From assembly GCF_018736145.1 (NCBI RefSeq), contig NZ_CP059997.1, forward strand, positions 8,121,501 through 8,185,500: DNA of 64,000 nucleotides, written 5' to 3'. Positions 37,221-46,260 of this stretch are shown one piece after another. Both the position numbers and the translations under genes were made by a program. The notes under the pieces are model-generated. The model saw only the letters and a program-made list of their open reading frames with translations. It had not been told where the DNA came from and did not search any database. Numbering within the stretch: the first letter of the stretch is position 1; every line of letters starts with the position of its first letter. The DNA comes from Amycolatopsis sp. CA-230715. GTDB lineage: Bacteria; Actinomycetota; Actinomycetes; Mycobacteriales; Pseudonocardiaceae.

Positions 37221-38897
37221 ATGTCTTCTGCGCGAAGGCGGGCGAGCGCGACGGTCACCGCGATGGCGGCCGCTTCCCTCGCCGTGTCGCTCTCGTCGAC
37301 CCCGGCGACGGCGGCCACCCCACTCCCGACCACGCTGGCCGCCGTCCCGCTGCCCAGCACGGTCACCGCGGGCGCGCTGCCCACCCCGCAGACCGACGGG
37401 ATCGTGTTCTCGGTCGCCGTGGTCGGCAACACCGTCTACGCGGGCGGCCGCTTCACGAAGGCGCGTCCCGCCGGTGTCGCTCCCGGCGGGCCCGGTGAGG
37501 TCGTCCGGCACAACCTGCTGGCCTTCGACCTGACCACCGGCGCGCTGCTGCCGTGGGCGCCGATCGTTTCGGCGAGCACCACGCTGACCCGCGACCCCGG
37601 CCCGTACTGCACGAAGACCGGGACCTCGTCGTGGATCTGCGACTCGGTGTTCCGCATCAAGGGTTCCCCCGACGGCAAGAGCGTCTACGTGGTCGGCGAC
37701 TTCGACAAGGTCGACGGGCAGTGGCGCTCGCGCGTCGCGCGCTTCGACGCCGCGTCGGGTGCGCTCGACCCGAACTTCAAGCCCGCTGTCGCGGGCCGGG
37801 TCAGGGGCATCTCGGTCACCCCGGACACCGTCTACCTGGGCGGCGGGTTCACCGCGGTGAACGGCACGCCCCGCACCCGGCTCGCCGCGGTCGGCCTTGA
37901 CGGCGCGTTGAAGCCGTGGGCGCCGGCCGTCGACGCCGAGGTGTTCACGCTGCTGGCCGCGCCCGCGCAGGGCCGGGTGCTCGTCGGCGGCGCGTTCGAC
38001 ACCGTCAACGGCACCCGTCGCCACGGCATCACCGCCGTCGACGCGACCAGCGGCGTGAACGTGGCCTGGGGCCTCAAAACCCCGGGCACCGAGACCGTCA
38101 CGGACATCGAGACCGACGGCAGCGGCGTCGCCTACTTCGGTGCCTACGACTACCAGGGCGGGTCGACCAGGCTCGAGGGCAGGACGGCGGTCGACATCGC
38201 GACGGGCCTGCCGAAGTGGTTCGACGGGTGCTACGGCGATACGCAGGCGGTGACGGTCAGCAACGGCGTGGTCTACAGCGCCTCGCACACCCACGACTGC
38301 GTCGCGATCAACGGCAACCCGGACAGCAGGCCGGCCTACTACCGGCTGGTGGCCGAATCTGCCGCGGCGACCGGGAAATCGACGGTGAACAGCAACATGG
38401 TCCGGGTCGGCGACCCGGTGCCCGAGATGCTGCCGTGGTTCCCGAACACCAACGGCGGGCCGGACACCAGCGTCTGGAAGGACGGCCCGTGGGCGATCGA
38501 CTCGAACAGCCAGTACGTGGTCGTGGGCGGTGAATTCACCACGGTGAGCGGAAAACCGCAGCAGAGCCTGACCCGCTTCGCCGCGCGCGGGGTGCCCGGT
38601 GCGGTGAACAACGGCCCGCAGCAGACGCTGATGAAGGCACCGTCGCTGACCAAGAACAACGGCAACCCGGTGATCAGCTGGGGGAGCACCTGGGACGCGC
38701 AGAACTCGGACGTGACCTACCAGGTGTTCCGCACCGGCACGGCGGAGCCGATCTACACCGTGACGCAGCGTTCCCGGCCATGGGACCTGCCGAAGCTGAG
38801 CTTCACCGACCGCCAGGTGACCTCGGGGACCTACCGGATCAAGGCGATCGACGCCGACGGCACGGCCGTCTCCTCGCCGACCGCGACGATCGGCTGA
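37221..38897 (+). CDS. Secreted beta-propeller protein with C-terminal Ig/FnIII-like domain
   Basis: 558 residues. Signal peptide with SARRRASATVTAMAAASLAV and cleavage near ATAA-TPLP (about residue 33). The body consists of repeated units such as VYLGGGFTAVNGTPRTRLAA, VLVGGAFDTVNGTRRHGI and VVVGGEFTTVSGKPQQSL, spaced like blades of a propeller (delta-60-repeat type). About residues 470-558 resemble a fibronectin-type domain. Cys pairs (YC..WIC, GCYG..HDC) suggest disulfides. Probably an extracellular glycan-binding or structural protein of the matrix. Confidence 0.85.
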   Translation: MSSARRRASATVTAMAAASLAVSLSSTPATAATPLPTTLAAVPLPSTVTAGALPTPQTDGIVFSVAVVGNTVYAGGRFTKARPAGVAPGGPGEVVRHNLLAFDLTTGALLPWAPIVSASTTLTRDPGPYCTKTGTSSWICDSVFRIKGSPDGKSVYVVGDFDKVDGQWRSRVARFDAASGALDPNFKPAVAGRVRGISVTPDTVYLGGGFTAVNGTPRTRLAAVGLDGALKPWAPAVDAEVFTLLAAPAQGRVLVGGAFDTVNGTRRHGITAVDATSGVNVAWGLKTPGTETVTDIETDGSGVAYFGAYDYQGGSTRLEGRTAVDIATGLPKWFDGCYGDTQAVTVSNGVVYSASHTHDCVAINGNPDSRPAYYRLVAESAAATGKSTVNSNMVRVGDPVPEMLPWFPNTNGGPDTSVWKDGPWAIDSNSQYVVVGGEFTTVSGKPQQSLTRFAARGVPGAVNNGPQQTLMKAPSLTKNNGNPVISWGSTWDAQNSDVTYQVFRTGTAEPIYTVTQRSRPWDLPKLSFTDRQVTSGTYRIKAIDADGTAVSSPTATIG

Positions 38898-38919
38898 CAC
38901 CGCCGCGCGGGCGCTCCGC

Positions 38920-40722
38920 TCAGGAGTGCCCGCGCGTGGTGAGCACGCCTATATCGGGGTCGTTCACGGGTTTCACGCCGAGCGCGGCCGCGATGTCGGC
39001 GGGCAGCGGCTGCCCGGCGCGAACGCCAGGCACCCCGGGGCGGAGCCGGTAGTCGCCTTTCGCGGGGTCGGCGAACATCGCGGCCGCGGGCGCGGTCTGC
39101 AGCGCGTGCGCGTCCTGCCCGGTGGCCTTGGTGAACTCGGCGAGCGTGCGGAAGTCCGCTGTCCTGCCCGCACCGACGGACCACGTCAGCAGCGTGCCGG
39201 TGCCGGGAACGGGCCGCAGGTACGCGTTCCCGTCGCTCCTGGCGACGAAGGCGGCATTACCGCCCTGATCCTCCTTGTAGTCGGCGGACTCCACGAACCG
39301 CGTCCCGGAACCGGCCTGCACGTACAGGTTGTTGGCCAGCACCGTGCCGCTGGTCAGCCAGCGCAGCCCCGCCTGCGCGCTGTACGGGTCGACCTCCGGT
39401 GAGCGGGGGTCGTTGTAGAGGCCAAGATCGAGCGCGTTGCGGTCGAAGGTGTTCTGGTGCACGCGGACGCCGTCGGAACTGGAGATCTTCAGGCCGCGCG
39501 CGCGGTTCCCGGCGATCACGTTGCCCGCGATGATCGCGCGCGAGGACACCTCGTAGTACAGGCCGTTGACCGCGTTGGCGCGGGCGATGTTGCGCGCCAC
39601 GAGCGCGTCCGTGCAGCCGAGGTCGCACCACCAGCCGGAGGCGATGTTGTCCTCGAACACGTTGTCCACGATCACCGGGCGCTTGGTGTGGGTCACCTTC
39701 ATCCCGGCCGCGCCGATCGCCTCGCCGGACAGCGTGAACCGCTCCTGGTTGTTGGCGGCGAACCGGCCGCCGGTCACCCGCAGCCCGTCCGCCTTGTTCG
39801 CGACGAGCCCGGCGAGCCCGTTGTCCACGAACGATCCGCCGACGACCCGGCCACCGGGCTGGGAGATCAGCGCGCCGGTGGACGCGGACCAGGCGAAGGT
39901 GGTGTTCTCCAGGGTCACGTCGGGCGCGTTGGCCACGACCATCGCGGCGCGGTTGCCGTAGTCCTGGTTGCTGGCGTACTGCGCGATGCCGACGCCGCGG
40001 ATGACGCTGCCGCGCGCGCCTTCGCCGTCGAACTGGAGCAGCCGGTCGAACTTGGTGGCTTCGACGGTGTGTCCCGCCGGGTTCTCCCCGAGCACGAGCG
40101 CTTTGTCGTCGGTGTCGACGAAGAACGTGCCGGGCCGGACGTCGTCGGCGTCGTCGACCTGCTTCAGCGGGCGGCCGTCGACGAACACCATGTCGGGCAG
40201 CCCGGCCAGCGGGTGCGCGGAGTCGATGATGGCCTTGAGGAAGCACGTGCGGCACAGGTCCGGGTTCCAGCCCTCGTGCCGCCAGCGCCCGCCGTTGGCC
40301 TTCCACCCGCCGACCACCACGGTGCCCTTCAACCACGCCTTCTCGCCGGGGTAGGGCTGGAGCGTGATCCGCTTCTTCACCATGCCGACCGTCTCGCGGT
40401 AGGTGCCGCCGCGGAGCACGATCGTGGCGCCTTGAGGTGCGCGCGAGAAGGCCGCCGCGACGGTGCGAAGGGGGGCGGCGACCGTGCCCGCCGCGTGGTC
40501 GTTGCCGCCCGGTGCGACCACGATGGCGCCGTCCGGGACCGGGTACTCGGTCGCTTCTAGCGGGAGGTCGGCCGCGCTGGCCGTCACCTCGTCGGCGCCG
40601 GGAGCGTCGTGGCGCGCGCCGGGCAGCAGTGCCGCGATCACCACCCCGGCGACGGCCAGTACCGCGACGGCCCAGAGCAGGGTCCGCCGCGGCGACCGTC
40701 TCGGAGGCGGGTCTTGGGACAC
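38920..40722 (-). CDS. Exported right-handed parallel beta-helix protein
   Basis: 600 residues with an N-terminal membrane anchor (LLWAVAVLAVAGVVIAALL, about 15-34). Starts with VAPGGNDHAAGTVAAPLRTV, the usual opening of pectate-lyase-like helices, then coils such as GVGIAQYASNQDYGNRAAMV and NGLYYEVSSRAIIAGNVIAG. A Cys pair lies in WWCDLGC. Such proteins bind or cleave polysaccharide; catalytic residues are not evident. First of a minus-strand group with the cytidylyltransferase and CDP-alcohol phosphotransferase upstream of it. Confidence 0.85.
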   Translation of the reverse strand: MSQDPPPRRSPRRTLLWAVAVLAVAGVVIAALLPGARHDAPGADEVTASAADLPLEATEYPVPDGAIVVAPGGNDHAAGTVAAPLRTVAAAFSRAPQGATIVLRGGTYRETVGMVKKRITLQPYPGEKAWLKGTVVVGGWKANGGRWRHEGWNPDLCRTCFLKAIIDSAHPLAGLPDMVFVDGRPLKQVDDADDVRPGTFFVDTDDKALVLGENPAGHTVEATKFDRLLQFDGEGARGSVIRGVGIAQYASNQDYGNRAAMVVANAPDVTLENTTFAWSASTGALISQPGGRVVGGSFVDNGLAGLVANKADGLRVTGGRFAANNQERFTLSGEAIGAAGMKVTHTKRPVIVDNVFEDNIASGWWCDLGCTDALVARNIARANAVNGLYYEVSSRAIIAGNVIAGNRARGLKISSSDGVRVHQNTFDRNALDLGLYNDPRSPEVDPYSAQAGLRWLTSGTVLANNLYVQAGSGTRFVESADYKEDQGGNAAFVARSDGNAYLRPVPGTGTLLTWSVGAGRTADFRTLAEFTKATGQDAHALQTAPAAAMFADPAKGDYRLRPGVPGVRAGQPLPADIAAALGVKPVNDPDIGVLTTRGHS

Positions 40723-40746
40723 TGTTTCCTTCAGGTGGCTCAGCGG

Positions 40747-41163
40747 TCAGGAAGGGATCGAGATCAGCTTCCGCAGCGCCGAACTCGATGTGTGCATCGT
40801 GTACGGAAAGTAGATCACCTTCGCGCCGACTTCGCCCAGCCGAGCCTCCAGCAGCTTCCCCCGTTCGGTGCCGCGCCAGTCGTCGCCCTTGAACAGGACG
40901 TCGAACCGGAGTGCCTCCCAGGCGGCGAACTTGTCGACGTGCGGATCCGGGACGGCCTCGTCGACGTACCGGACGCTGCGGACGATCTCGATGCGCTCCT
41001 CGAACGGCACGATCGGGAGCTTCCCCTTCGCGCGCAGCACCACGTCGTCGCCGACCACCCCGGCGACCAGCCGGTCGCAGTGCTCGCTCGCGCGCCGCAG
41101 GATGTTCAGGTGTCCGATGTGGAACATGTCGTAGGCGCCGGGGGCGTATCCGACGACCGTCAT
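40747..41163 (-). CDS. Cytidylyltransferase (TagD/glycerol-3-phosphate type)
   Basis: 138 residues. Nucleotidyltransferase with GYAPGAYDMFHIGHLNIL: the HxGH motif is His15-Ile-Gly-His18. The second motif is replaced by MHTSSSALRKLI near the C-terminus (TSS(T)xxR). It would activate an alcohol phosphate as a CDP derivative. ATG 41163 overlaps the stop of the CDP-alcohol phosphotransferase (ATGA), so one enzyme may make CDP-alcohol and the other use it. The alcohol could be glycerol or another polyol. Confidence 0.88.
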   Translation of the reverse strand: MTVVGYAPGAYDMFHIGHLNILRRASEHCDRLVAGVVGDDVVLRAKGKLPIVPFEERIEIVRSVRYVDEAVPDPHVDKFAAWEALRFDVLFKGDDWRGTERGKLLEARLGEVGAKVIYFPYTMHTSSSALRKLISIPS

Positions 41164-41924
41164 GCCGATCCTTCCTGTCCTTGCCCGCTTCGCCGTCCGA
41201 GCTCGCGCGCGTCGAGGTACCACTTCGGCAGCGCCGCGGCGAGGAACGCCGCGTTCGCCGCGAACAGCAGTCCGTACAGAGGTTCGAACACGGCGGGAAA
41301 GCCGAGCAGTGCGAAGCTGAGGCACAGCACGCCGTAGTCGGTGGGGACAACGAGCAGCGAACGGAGCGGAGGCGGCTTCCCGCCTGGTCGGCGGGCGGCG
41401 CCTGCCCGGTGCCGGAGTTGTTCGTTCAGGATCAGTGCGAAGAACTGCACCGAGGCCACCACCGAGAAGCCGATCGGTACCAGCAGGAAGCCCCTTGGCA
41501 GATCCGAAAAGCGATATGCCGAGACGAGCACGGACAAATGGAGCGCCGCGATCTTCAGCGCGTCGATCACGTGGTCGAGCCATTCGCCGGCGAGGCTGCC
41601 GCCGCCGCGCAGCCGCGCGAGCTGCCCGTCCGCGGCGTCGAAGGCGTACCCGGCGACGAGCGCGAGGCAGACCGCGAACCCGGTGACCGGCACCGGCGGG
41701 GCCAGCGCGATGATCACGATCCCGGTGAAGGTGAACGCCGCGCTGATCGCGCTGACCTGGTTCGGCGTGCGGCCGAGGTGGTAGGCGGCCGCGGCGAGGT
41801 ACCCGCCTGCCCTCCGGTTCACGAAACGTGAGTAAGCGGGCGCGCCTTTCGCGCTCTTCTGGGCGGACGGCAGCCTCTCGAGGGTTTCGGTGAACCGTGT
41901 GCCCTTGGCCGGGGACCTGTTCAC
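41160..41924 (-). CDS. CDP-alcohol phosphatidyltransferase family protein
   Basis: 254 residues, about six membrane helices. The catalytic signature is complete: Asp96, Asp99-Gly100, Ala103-Arg104, Gly113, Asp117 and Asp121 in DAADGQLARLRGGG... It differs from housekeeping phospholipid synthases by its 30-residue Arg/Lys-rich N-terminus and its place in a polysaccharide locus, coupled to a cytidylyltransferase. It may transfer a phospho-alcohol onto a lipid or glycan precursor of the exopolymer; this is inference. Confidence 0.9.
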   Translation of the reverse strand: MNRSPAKGTRFTETLERLPSAQKSAKGAPAYSRFVNRRAGGYLAAAAYHLGRTPNQVSAISAAFTFTGIVIIALAPPVPVTGFAVCLALVAGYAFDAADGQLARLRGGGSLAGEWLDHVIDALKIAALHLSVLVSAYRFSDLPRGFLLVPIGFSVVASVQFFALILNEQLRHRAGAARRPGGKPPPLRSLLVVPTDYGVLCLSFALLGFPAVFEPLYGLLFAANAAFLAAALPKWYLDARELGRRSGQGQEGSA

Positions 41925-42205
41925 CCGGCCCCGCCGGGCCGTCTCACGCTGACGCTGCTGGCGCGCTTGCTCATGAAGGTTTTCTCACGAATCCTGAAGG
42001 TGGGGACACCGTAATCCGGGAGAGGCTATCAGTGCGGGGGCGGCCGTCTCTTCGGCAATTCGGTTACAGTGCCCTCACGAACCGAAAACGGTGTCCTCCA
42101 ACACTTTCCGCTAACGCCAGGGTGCTCGGCTCGCGGTCGGCGGGGCCTGGGGGTGCTGGTATATTCCGCCAGCCACGCTCGGTGAAACGATCGGACACAA
42201 GACGT

Positions 42206-43837
42206 ATGGAAGAGCAGCCGTCACCGAAGATCCTCGATGCGCTCTGGCGGTATCGGTGGACTTCACTGGCGATCGTCGCGCTGGTCGTGCTGGCCAGCGC
42301 GCTGGCCGCGTGGCTGCTGGGCGGTACCAGCAGCGCGGGCGCGCGGATCGTGCTGAAGGCGCCGGACAAGGCGGGCGTCGTCGGCGTCGACGCGTCCAGC
42401 GAGACCGCGTTCGTGCGTTATGTCAACCAGCGCGCGCTGTTCCTGGTCTCCGACCGGGTCCTGTCCGGTGCGAGCGCGAACCTCGCGGGCGCGGTCCCGG
42501 TGGACGTGCTCCGCGACGAGGTGACCGCGAAGGCCTCCGACAACGGCGAGTCCATCATGGTGACCGTCAACGCGGGCGACTCCGACAGTTCGGCTTCGAT
42601 CGCCGACGCGGTGACCAAGGCCTACCAGGCGGAGTCGCGGGCGGACGTGAAGGCGGCGGAGCAGAAGACGCTCGACACGCTCGCCGCCCGCCGTCGCGAC
42701 GTGCTCGCCTCCGTCCCGCCCGACAAGGGCGCCGACCCGAACACACTGGCCGCCGGGCCGACGCTGGGGGACCTGGACAAGCAGGCGACGCAGGCCAGGG
42801 TCGCCGCCGAGCAGTTCGGCGACGGTGTGTCCTTTGTGGACAAGGCGGTGGCGGACGGGACGAGCGTGCTCGGCACGGTCGCGCGCGATCTCGCGATCGG
42901 GTTCGTGGTCGGGCTGCTCGTCGCCGGCGCCGTGGCGTGGGTGCGTGCCGACCGCGACCGCCGCATGCGCGACAGCGACGACCTCACCGCCGCGACCGGC
43001 GAGCCGGTGCTCGCCGAGATCGAACTGCTCGCCGAGCCGGAGCTCGCCGCGGTGCGCGAGGTCGGCAGCCATCCGCTGTGGCCCTACCAGTTCGCCGCGT
43101 CGAGCCTGCGGACCTCGGTCGAACGCGGCGTCGTCGTGGTCACCGCGAGCGCGCCGGGCGACGGCAGCACCACCTCGACCTTGCAAATGGCCACCGCCGC
43201 CGCCAGGAGCGGGGCGCGCGTGCTCGTCGTGGACGCGTCGGTCCGCACGCACGGCCTGTCGGACCTGCTCGGCCTCCGGTACGACCCGAAGGGCCTCACC
43301 TCGATCGCGGTCGGCGCCGCCAGGATGGACGAGTGCACCCGCGTCGTCGACCTCGGCGACCGCGTCGCGCTGTGGGCCATCCCGGCGGGGCAGTACCAGG
43401 AGGCCACCCTCGACCACTTCCGGTCCAGCCTGCTGCAGGCGGCGGTCGTGGCCATGCGCTCGGCCTACGACCTGGTGCTCATCGACACCGCGTCGCCCTC
43501 CATCGCACCCGAGGTCACCCCGGTGATCAAGGAGTCCGACGGCGTCGTGGTGGTCGTCCGGCGCGACCGCGAGGCCCGGCTCGTGCACCGGTTGCGCGAA
43601 CAGATCCGCCTGCTGGGCGGGCAGATCACCGGGTACCTGTTCACCTTCGCGCGCCCGCAGCCGGACACCCCGCACCGCGCGGTGTCCGCGCGGTCGCGGC
43701 AGCCGATGGTGCAGCAGGGCGGGGCGGGGCAGCAGCACCGCGGCCAGCAGCAGTCCCCGGCGCAGCAGACGGTGCCCGCGCAGCCCGCCGTCCACAAGGG
43801 ACAGCAACAGCCGAAGCAACCCCAAAAGCAACAGTAG
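42206..43837 (+). CDS. Wzz/Wzc-like polysaccharide copolymerase with degenerate kinase domain
   Basis: 543 residues. Two membrane segments (about 18-38 and 225-245) enclose an extracellular chain-length domain. The cytoplasmic part resembles bacterial tyrosine kinases, but the Walker A site reads APGDGSTTS (316-324) with Ser321 in place of the nucleotide-binding Lys. Walker A' VLVVDASVRTHGL and Walker B YDLVLIDTA are recognisable. The C-terminal tail is Gln/Pro-rich and has no Tyr, so the usual autophosphorylation cluster is absent. It therefore probably acts as a scaffold and not as a kinase. ATG 42206; the flippase gene follows by 2 bp. Confidence 0.87.
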   Translation: MEEQPSPKILDALWRYRWTSLAIVALVVLASALAAWLLGGTSSAGARIVLKAPDKAGVVGVDASSETAFVRYVNQRALFLVSDRVLSGASANLAGAVPVDVLRDEVTAKASDNGESIMVTVNAGDSDSSASIADAVTKAYQAESRADVKAAEQKTLDTLAARRRDVLASVPPDKGADPNTLAAGPTLGDLDKQATQARVAAEQFGDGVSFVDKAVADGTSVLGTVARDLAIGFVVGLLVAGAVAWVRADRDRRMRDSDDLTAATGEPVLAEIELLAEPELAAVREVGSHPLWPYQFAASSLRTSVERGVVVVTASAPGDGSTTSTLQMATAAARSGARVLVVDASVRTHGLSDLLGLRYDPKGLTSIAVGAARMDECTRVVDLGDRVALWAIPAGQYQEATLDHFRSSLLQAAVVAMRSAYDLVLIDTASPSIAPEVTPVIKESDGVVVVVRRDREARLVHRLREQIRLLGGQITGYLFTFARPQPDTPHRAVSARSRQPMVQQGGAGQQHRGQQQSPAQQTVPAQPAVHKGQQQPKQPQKQQ

Positions 43838-43839
43838 CG

Positions 43840-45120
43840 TTGGCGGGACTCCGGGCACTGCGAGGTTTGCTCGGCAGGCTGGGTGCGCCGGTCCTGTCGC
43901 AGGGCATCACGGCGGGCACGAGCCTGCTGCTGCAGGTGCTCGCCGCCCGTGCGCTGGGGCTCGCGGAGTACGGGGCGTTCGCGGTGTACCTCGCCGTGCT
44001 CGTCAGCGCTACCGCGCTCTACACCGGTTACGTCGGCGACAGCCTCGCCGTGCTGGACCGCCGCGATCCGCGGATCCGGTCGGCGTTGTCGGCGAGCGCG
44101 CTGATCGGCCTCGCGCTGTGCTTCGCGGCCGGGCTCGTCACCTCGCTGGTCCTGCGGCACGGCGACTACGTCGCGGCGCTGCTCTACGCCGTGATGCTCG
44201 TCGGCTGGCTGGTCGAGGAGACCTTCCGCAGGGTGCTGATCGCGCGCCAGGAGTTCTGGAAGCTCGTCTGGAACGACACCGGGTACCTGCTCGGCACCGC
44301 CGTCGCGCTCGGCGCGTGGTTCGCCACCGGCGCTCCGGTCACGCTGCCGATGCTGTTCGCCGCGATGGGCGTCGGCACGATCACCGCCATCGCGCTCGGC
44401 TTCGCGCAGGTGCCGCCGTCGGAAAGCCGCGGCGTCCGGCCGGGGTTCGCGGGGCTCGCCGAGGTCGCGGCGTTCGCGGGCTGGCGGTCGCTGCACGCGA
44501 CGCTGCGGCCAGCCGCGCAGCTCGCCGCCCGCGTGCTCGTGGCGAACCTGGTCTCGTTCACCGCAGTCGGCATGCTGGAGGCCGGGCGCCTGCTGATCGC
44601 GCCGCTGCAGGTGGTCGTCAACGGGGCGGGCGGGTTCCTGCTCGCCGGGTTCGCGGCGGGGGAGCGGAAGGGGCGCGCGGACCACGGCCTCGCCCGCCGC
44701 GCGGCGGTCCTGCTGACCGGTGCGACCGTGCTGGGCGGCCTGGTGCTGACGGTGTTCGCGCACCCCTTGGGCACCTTGCTGACCGGGCAGCCGGTCGATC
44801 CGGTGCTGCTGCTGGGCTGGGTCGCGTACCTCGCGGTCTGGGCGGTGGGGCTGCCGTACGTCACCGAAGTGGTGGCGCGAAAGCTCGCGCGGACGGTGTT
44901 CGCCGTGCGGCTGGTCGATTCGGTCGTGGGGCTGGGGCTCGCGGCGGCCGCGCTGGTGCTCGGCTGGCCGGTGGCCGCGGTGCCGTGGCTGCTGACCGTC
45001 GGCGGGGTGTACTCGGCGTGGCGGCTCGGGCTGATCGCGCTGCGCACGCGCGAAGCCCCCGGCGACGAGAAGACCGTCCGGATCGACCTGGAGGCGACCA
45101 TGCGGTTCCCGCCCGTGTGA
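43840..45120 (+). CDS. Wzx-like polysaccharide flippase (MATE/MOP superfamily)
   Basis: About 426 residues with 12 or so membrane segments, e.g. PVLSQGITAGTSLLLQVLAA and GLAEYGAFAVYLAVLVSATA, typical of the N-terminus of Wzx/MVF-type flippases (A.G..EYG.FA). It should move lipid-linked repeats across the membrane for this locus. The start is unusual: the only suitable codon is TTG 43840, two bases after the copolymerase stop, without a strong ribosome site, so translation is probably coupled. It ends with a charged tail (DEKTVRIDLE). Confidence 0.82.
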   Translation: MAGLRALRGLLGRLGAPVLSQGITAGTSLLLQVLAARALGLAEYGAFAVYLAVLVSATALYTGYVGDSLAVLDRRDPRIRSALSASALIGLALCFAAGLVTSLVLRHGDYVAALLYAVMLVGWLVEETFRRVLIARQEFWKLVWNDTGYLLGTAVALGAWFATGAPVTLPMLFAAMGVGTITAIALGFAQVPPSESRGVRPGFAGLAEVAAFAGWRSLHATLRPAAQLAARVLVANLVSFTAVGMLEAGRLLIAPLQVVVNGAGGFLLAGFAAGERKGRADHGLARRAAVLLTGATVLGGLVLTVFAHPLGTLLTGQPVDPVLLLGWVAYLAVWAVGLPYVTEVVARKLARTVFAVRLVDSVVGLGLAAAALVLGWPVAAVPWLLTVGGVYSAWRLGLIALRTREAPGDEKTVRIDLEATMRFPPV

Positions 45121-45139
45121 TCCGCTACACACGGAGAAG

Positions 45140-45172
45140 TAGTTGAGAGCGAAATAGTAGAGGGCTCAACTA
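45140..45172 (+). promoter_or_regulatory. Inverted half-sites TAGTTGAG...CTCAACTA upstream of the nitroreductase gene
   Basis: Eight-base arms at 45140-45147 and 45165-45172 separated by 17 bp. Each arm contains TTGAG/CTCAA, the half-site of the two dyads at 49436-49483 next to the MarR gene. The pair lies about 45 bp before the start codon. Confidence 0.6.
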
Positions 45173-45215
45173 TGTTGGTGATCGGCAGAACGCCCGACTC
45201 GAAAGGTGCCGATCC

Positions 45216-45821
45216 ATGACCTCGACCGTTTCTTCGCTCCAGCTGCCCGGTGACGTCCAGGACCTGTTGTTCCGCGAAGCCCGCACGGCCAACACCTTCA
45301 GCGGCGAGCCGGTGAGCGACGACCAGGTGAAGGCGATCTACGACCTGGTGAAGTGGGCGCCGACCTCGATGAACACGCAGCCGCTGCGCGCGCTGGTGAT
45401 CCGTTCCGACGAGGGCAAGGCCCGCCTGCTGCCGCACATGGCCGAGGGCAACCGCGCGAAGACCGGCACCGCCCCGGTCACCGTGGTGCTCGCCGCCGAC
45501 CCCGACTTCCACGAGAACCTGCCGAAGACCTTCCCGCACAAGCCGGACGCCAAGGACCTCTTCGGCGACGCCGGCGCCCGGCACGAGTTCGCCAGGCTCA
45601 ACTCGCTGCTGCAGGTGGGCTACTTCATCATCGGCGTGCGTGCCGCCGGCCTCGCCGCGGGCCCGATGACCGGGTTCGACGCCGAGGGCCTCGACAAGGA
45701 GTTCTTCGCGGACAACGGCTGGAAGTCCCTCGTGGTGATCAATGTCGGCAAGCCAGGCGAGAACCCGTGGTTCGACCGCCTGCCCCGCCTCGACTACGAC
45801 GAGGTCGTCGAAACCGTCTGA
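45216..45821 (+). CDS. Nitroreductase-family FMN protein (malonic semialdehyde reductase-like)
   Basis: 201 residues, as in RutE/YdfN-type proteins. FMN-binding residues are in FREARTANTFSGEPVSD (start), DLVKWAPTSMNTQPLRALV, and GPMTGFDAEGLDKEFF with NGWKSLVVINVGKPG near the end. RutE reduces malonic semialdehyde in pyrimidine breakdown, but homologues outside rut operons act on quinones or nitro compounds. No rut genes are nearby. ATG 45216 has AAAGG 9 nt upstream. It is likely controlled by the MarR regulator at 49494 through shared half-sites. Confidence 0.88.
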   Translation: MTSTVSSLQLPGDVQDLLFREARTANTFSGEPVSDDQVKAIYDLVKWAPTSMNTQPLRALVIRSDEGKARLLPHMAEGNRAKTGTAPVTVVLAADPDFHENLPKTFPHKPDAKDLFGDAGARHEFARLNSLLQVGYFIIGVRAAGLAAGPMTGFDAEGLDKEFFADNGWKSLVVINVGKPGENPWFDRLPRLDYDEVVETV

Positions 45822-45848
45822 CCCGTTTCCCGGGAGCTGCATTTCCCT

Positions 45849-46113
45849 GATGCCCCGAAGGCCAGGGCATGAGGGCTCGCGGCCGCCGAGCGCGCGAGGG
45901 GTGCGATCGTGGCGTCTTGCGCCCCGAAGGCCACCCTCGGGGCATGCTCAGCTCCGGCCGCACGCCCGCGAGGGCCGAGAAAGCGGCGCTGGAGTCCCCG
46001 AAGGTGGCCTTCGGGAGGCTGGACGCCCCTCGTGCGCTCGACCGCCCGCGACGCACGTGCCCCGAAAGGGACCTTGAGGGCGTCCAGTTCCCCGAAAGTC
46101 GCCTTCGGGGCAT
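45849..46113. repeat. Cluster of five CCCCGAAGG/CCTTCGGGG hairpins
   Basis: Five short dyads of one family at about 45849-45869, 45919-45945, 45995-46016, 46059-46080 and 46089-46113. The consensus is (G)CCCCGAAGG-n2-6-CCTTCGGGG(C)AT, with varying mismatches. They fill the 440-bp space between the nitroreductase and thrS, where no gene is supportable. They resemble mobile-like intergenic repeats of Amycolatopsis-type genomes. Confidence 0.7.
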
Positions 46114-46260
46114 CGGGTACGGATCACCCGACCTCCCGCAGGGGCCACCTCGCCGGGGCGCCCGTCGACGGGCACGGGGAATGCGGTCGAGGCGCCGTGC
46201 TGGTGGCGGCTAGCATTCACCGGGTCAACAGTTCGTGATCTCGTGCTCTAGGAGCCCATC

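Noticed and set aside
39257..41350. 697-codon minus-strand frame
   Set aside because: Runs out of frame through the beta-helix gene and the cytidylyltransferase; Arg-rich nonsense with no family match.
45869..46238. Open frames of 90-124 codons before thrS
   Set aside because: They are built from the repeated hairpins and occur in several frames and on both strands; no start or domain support.
46114..46260. T-box or other riboswitch before thrS
   Set aside because: I looked for specifier-loop and antiterminator features and saw none; only repeat hairpins and a normal ribosome site.
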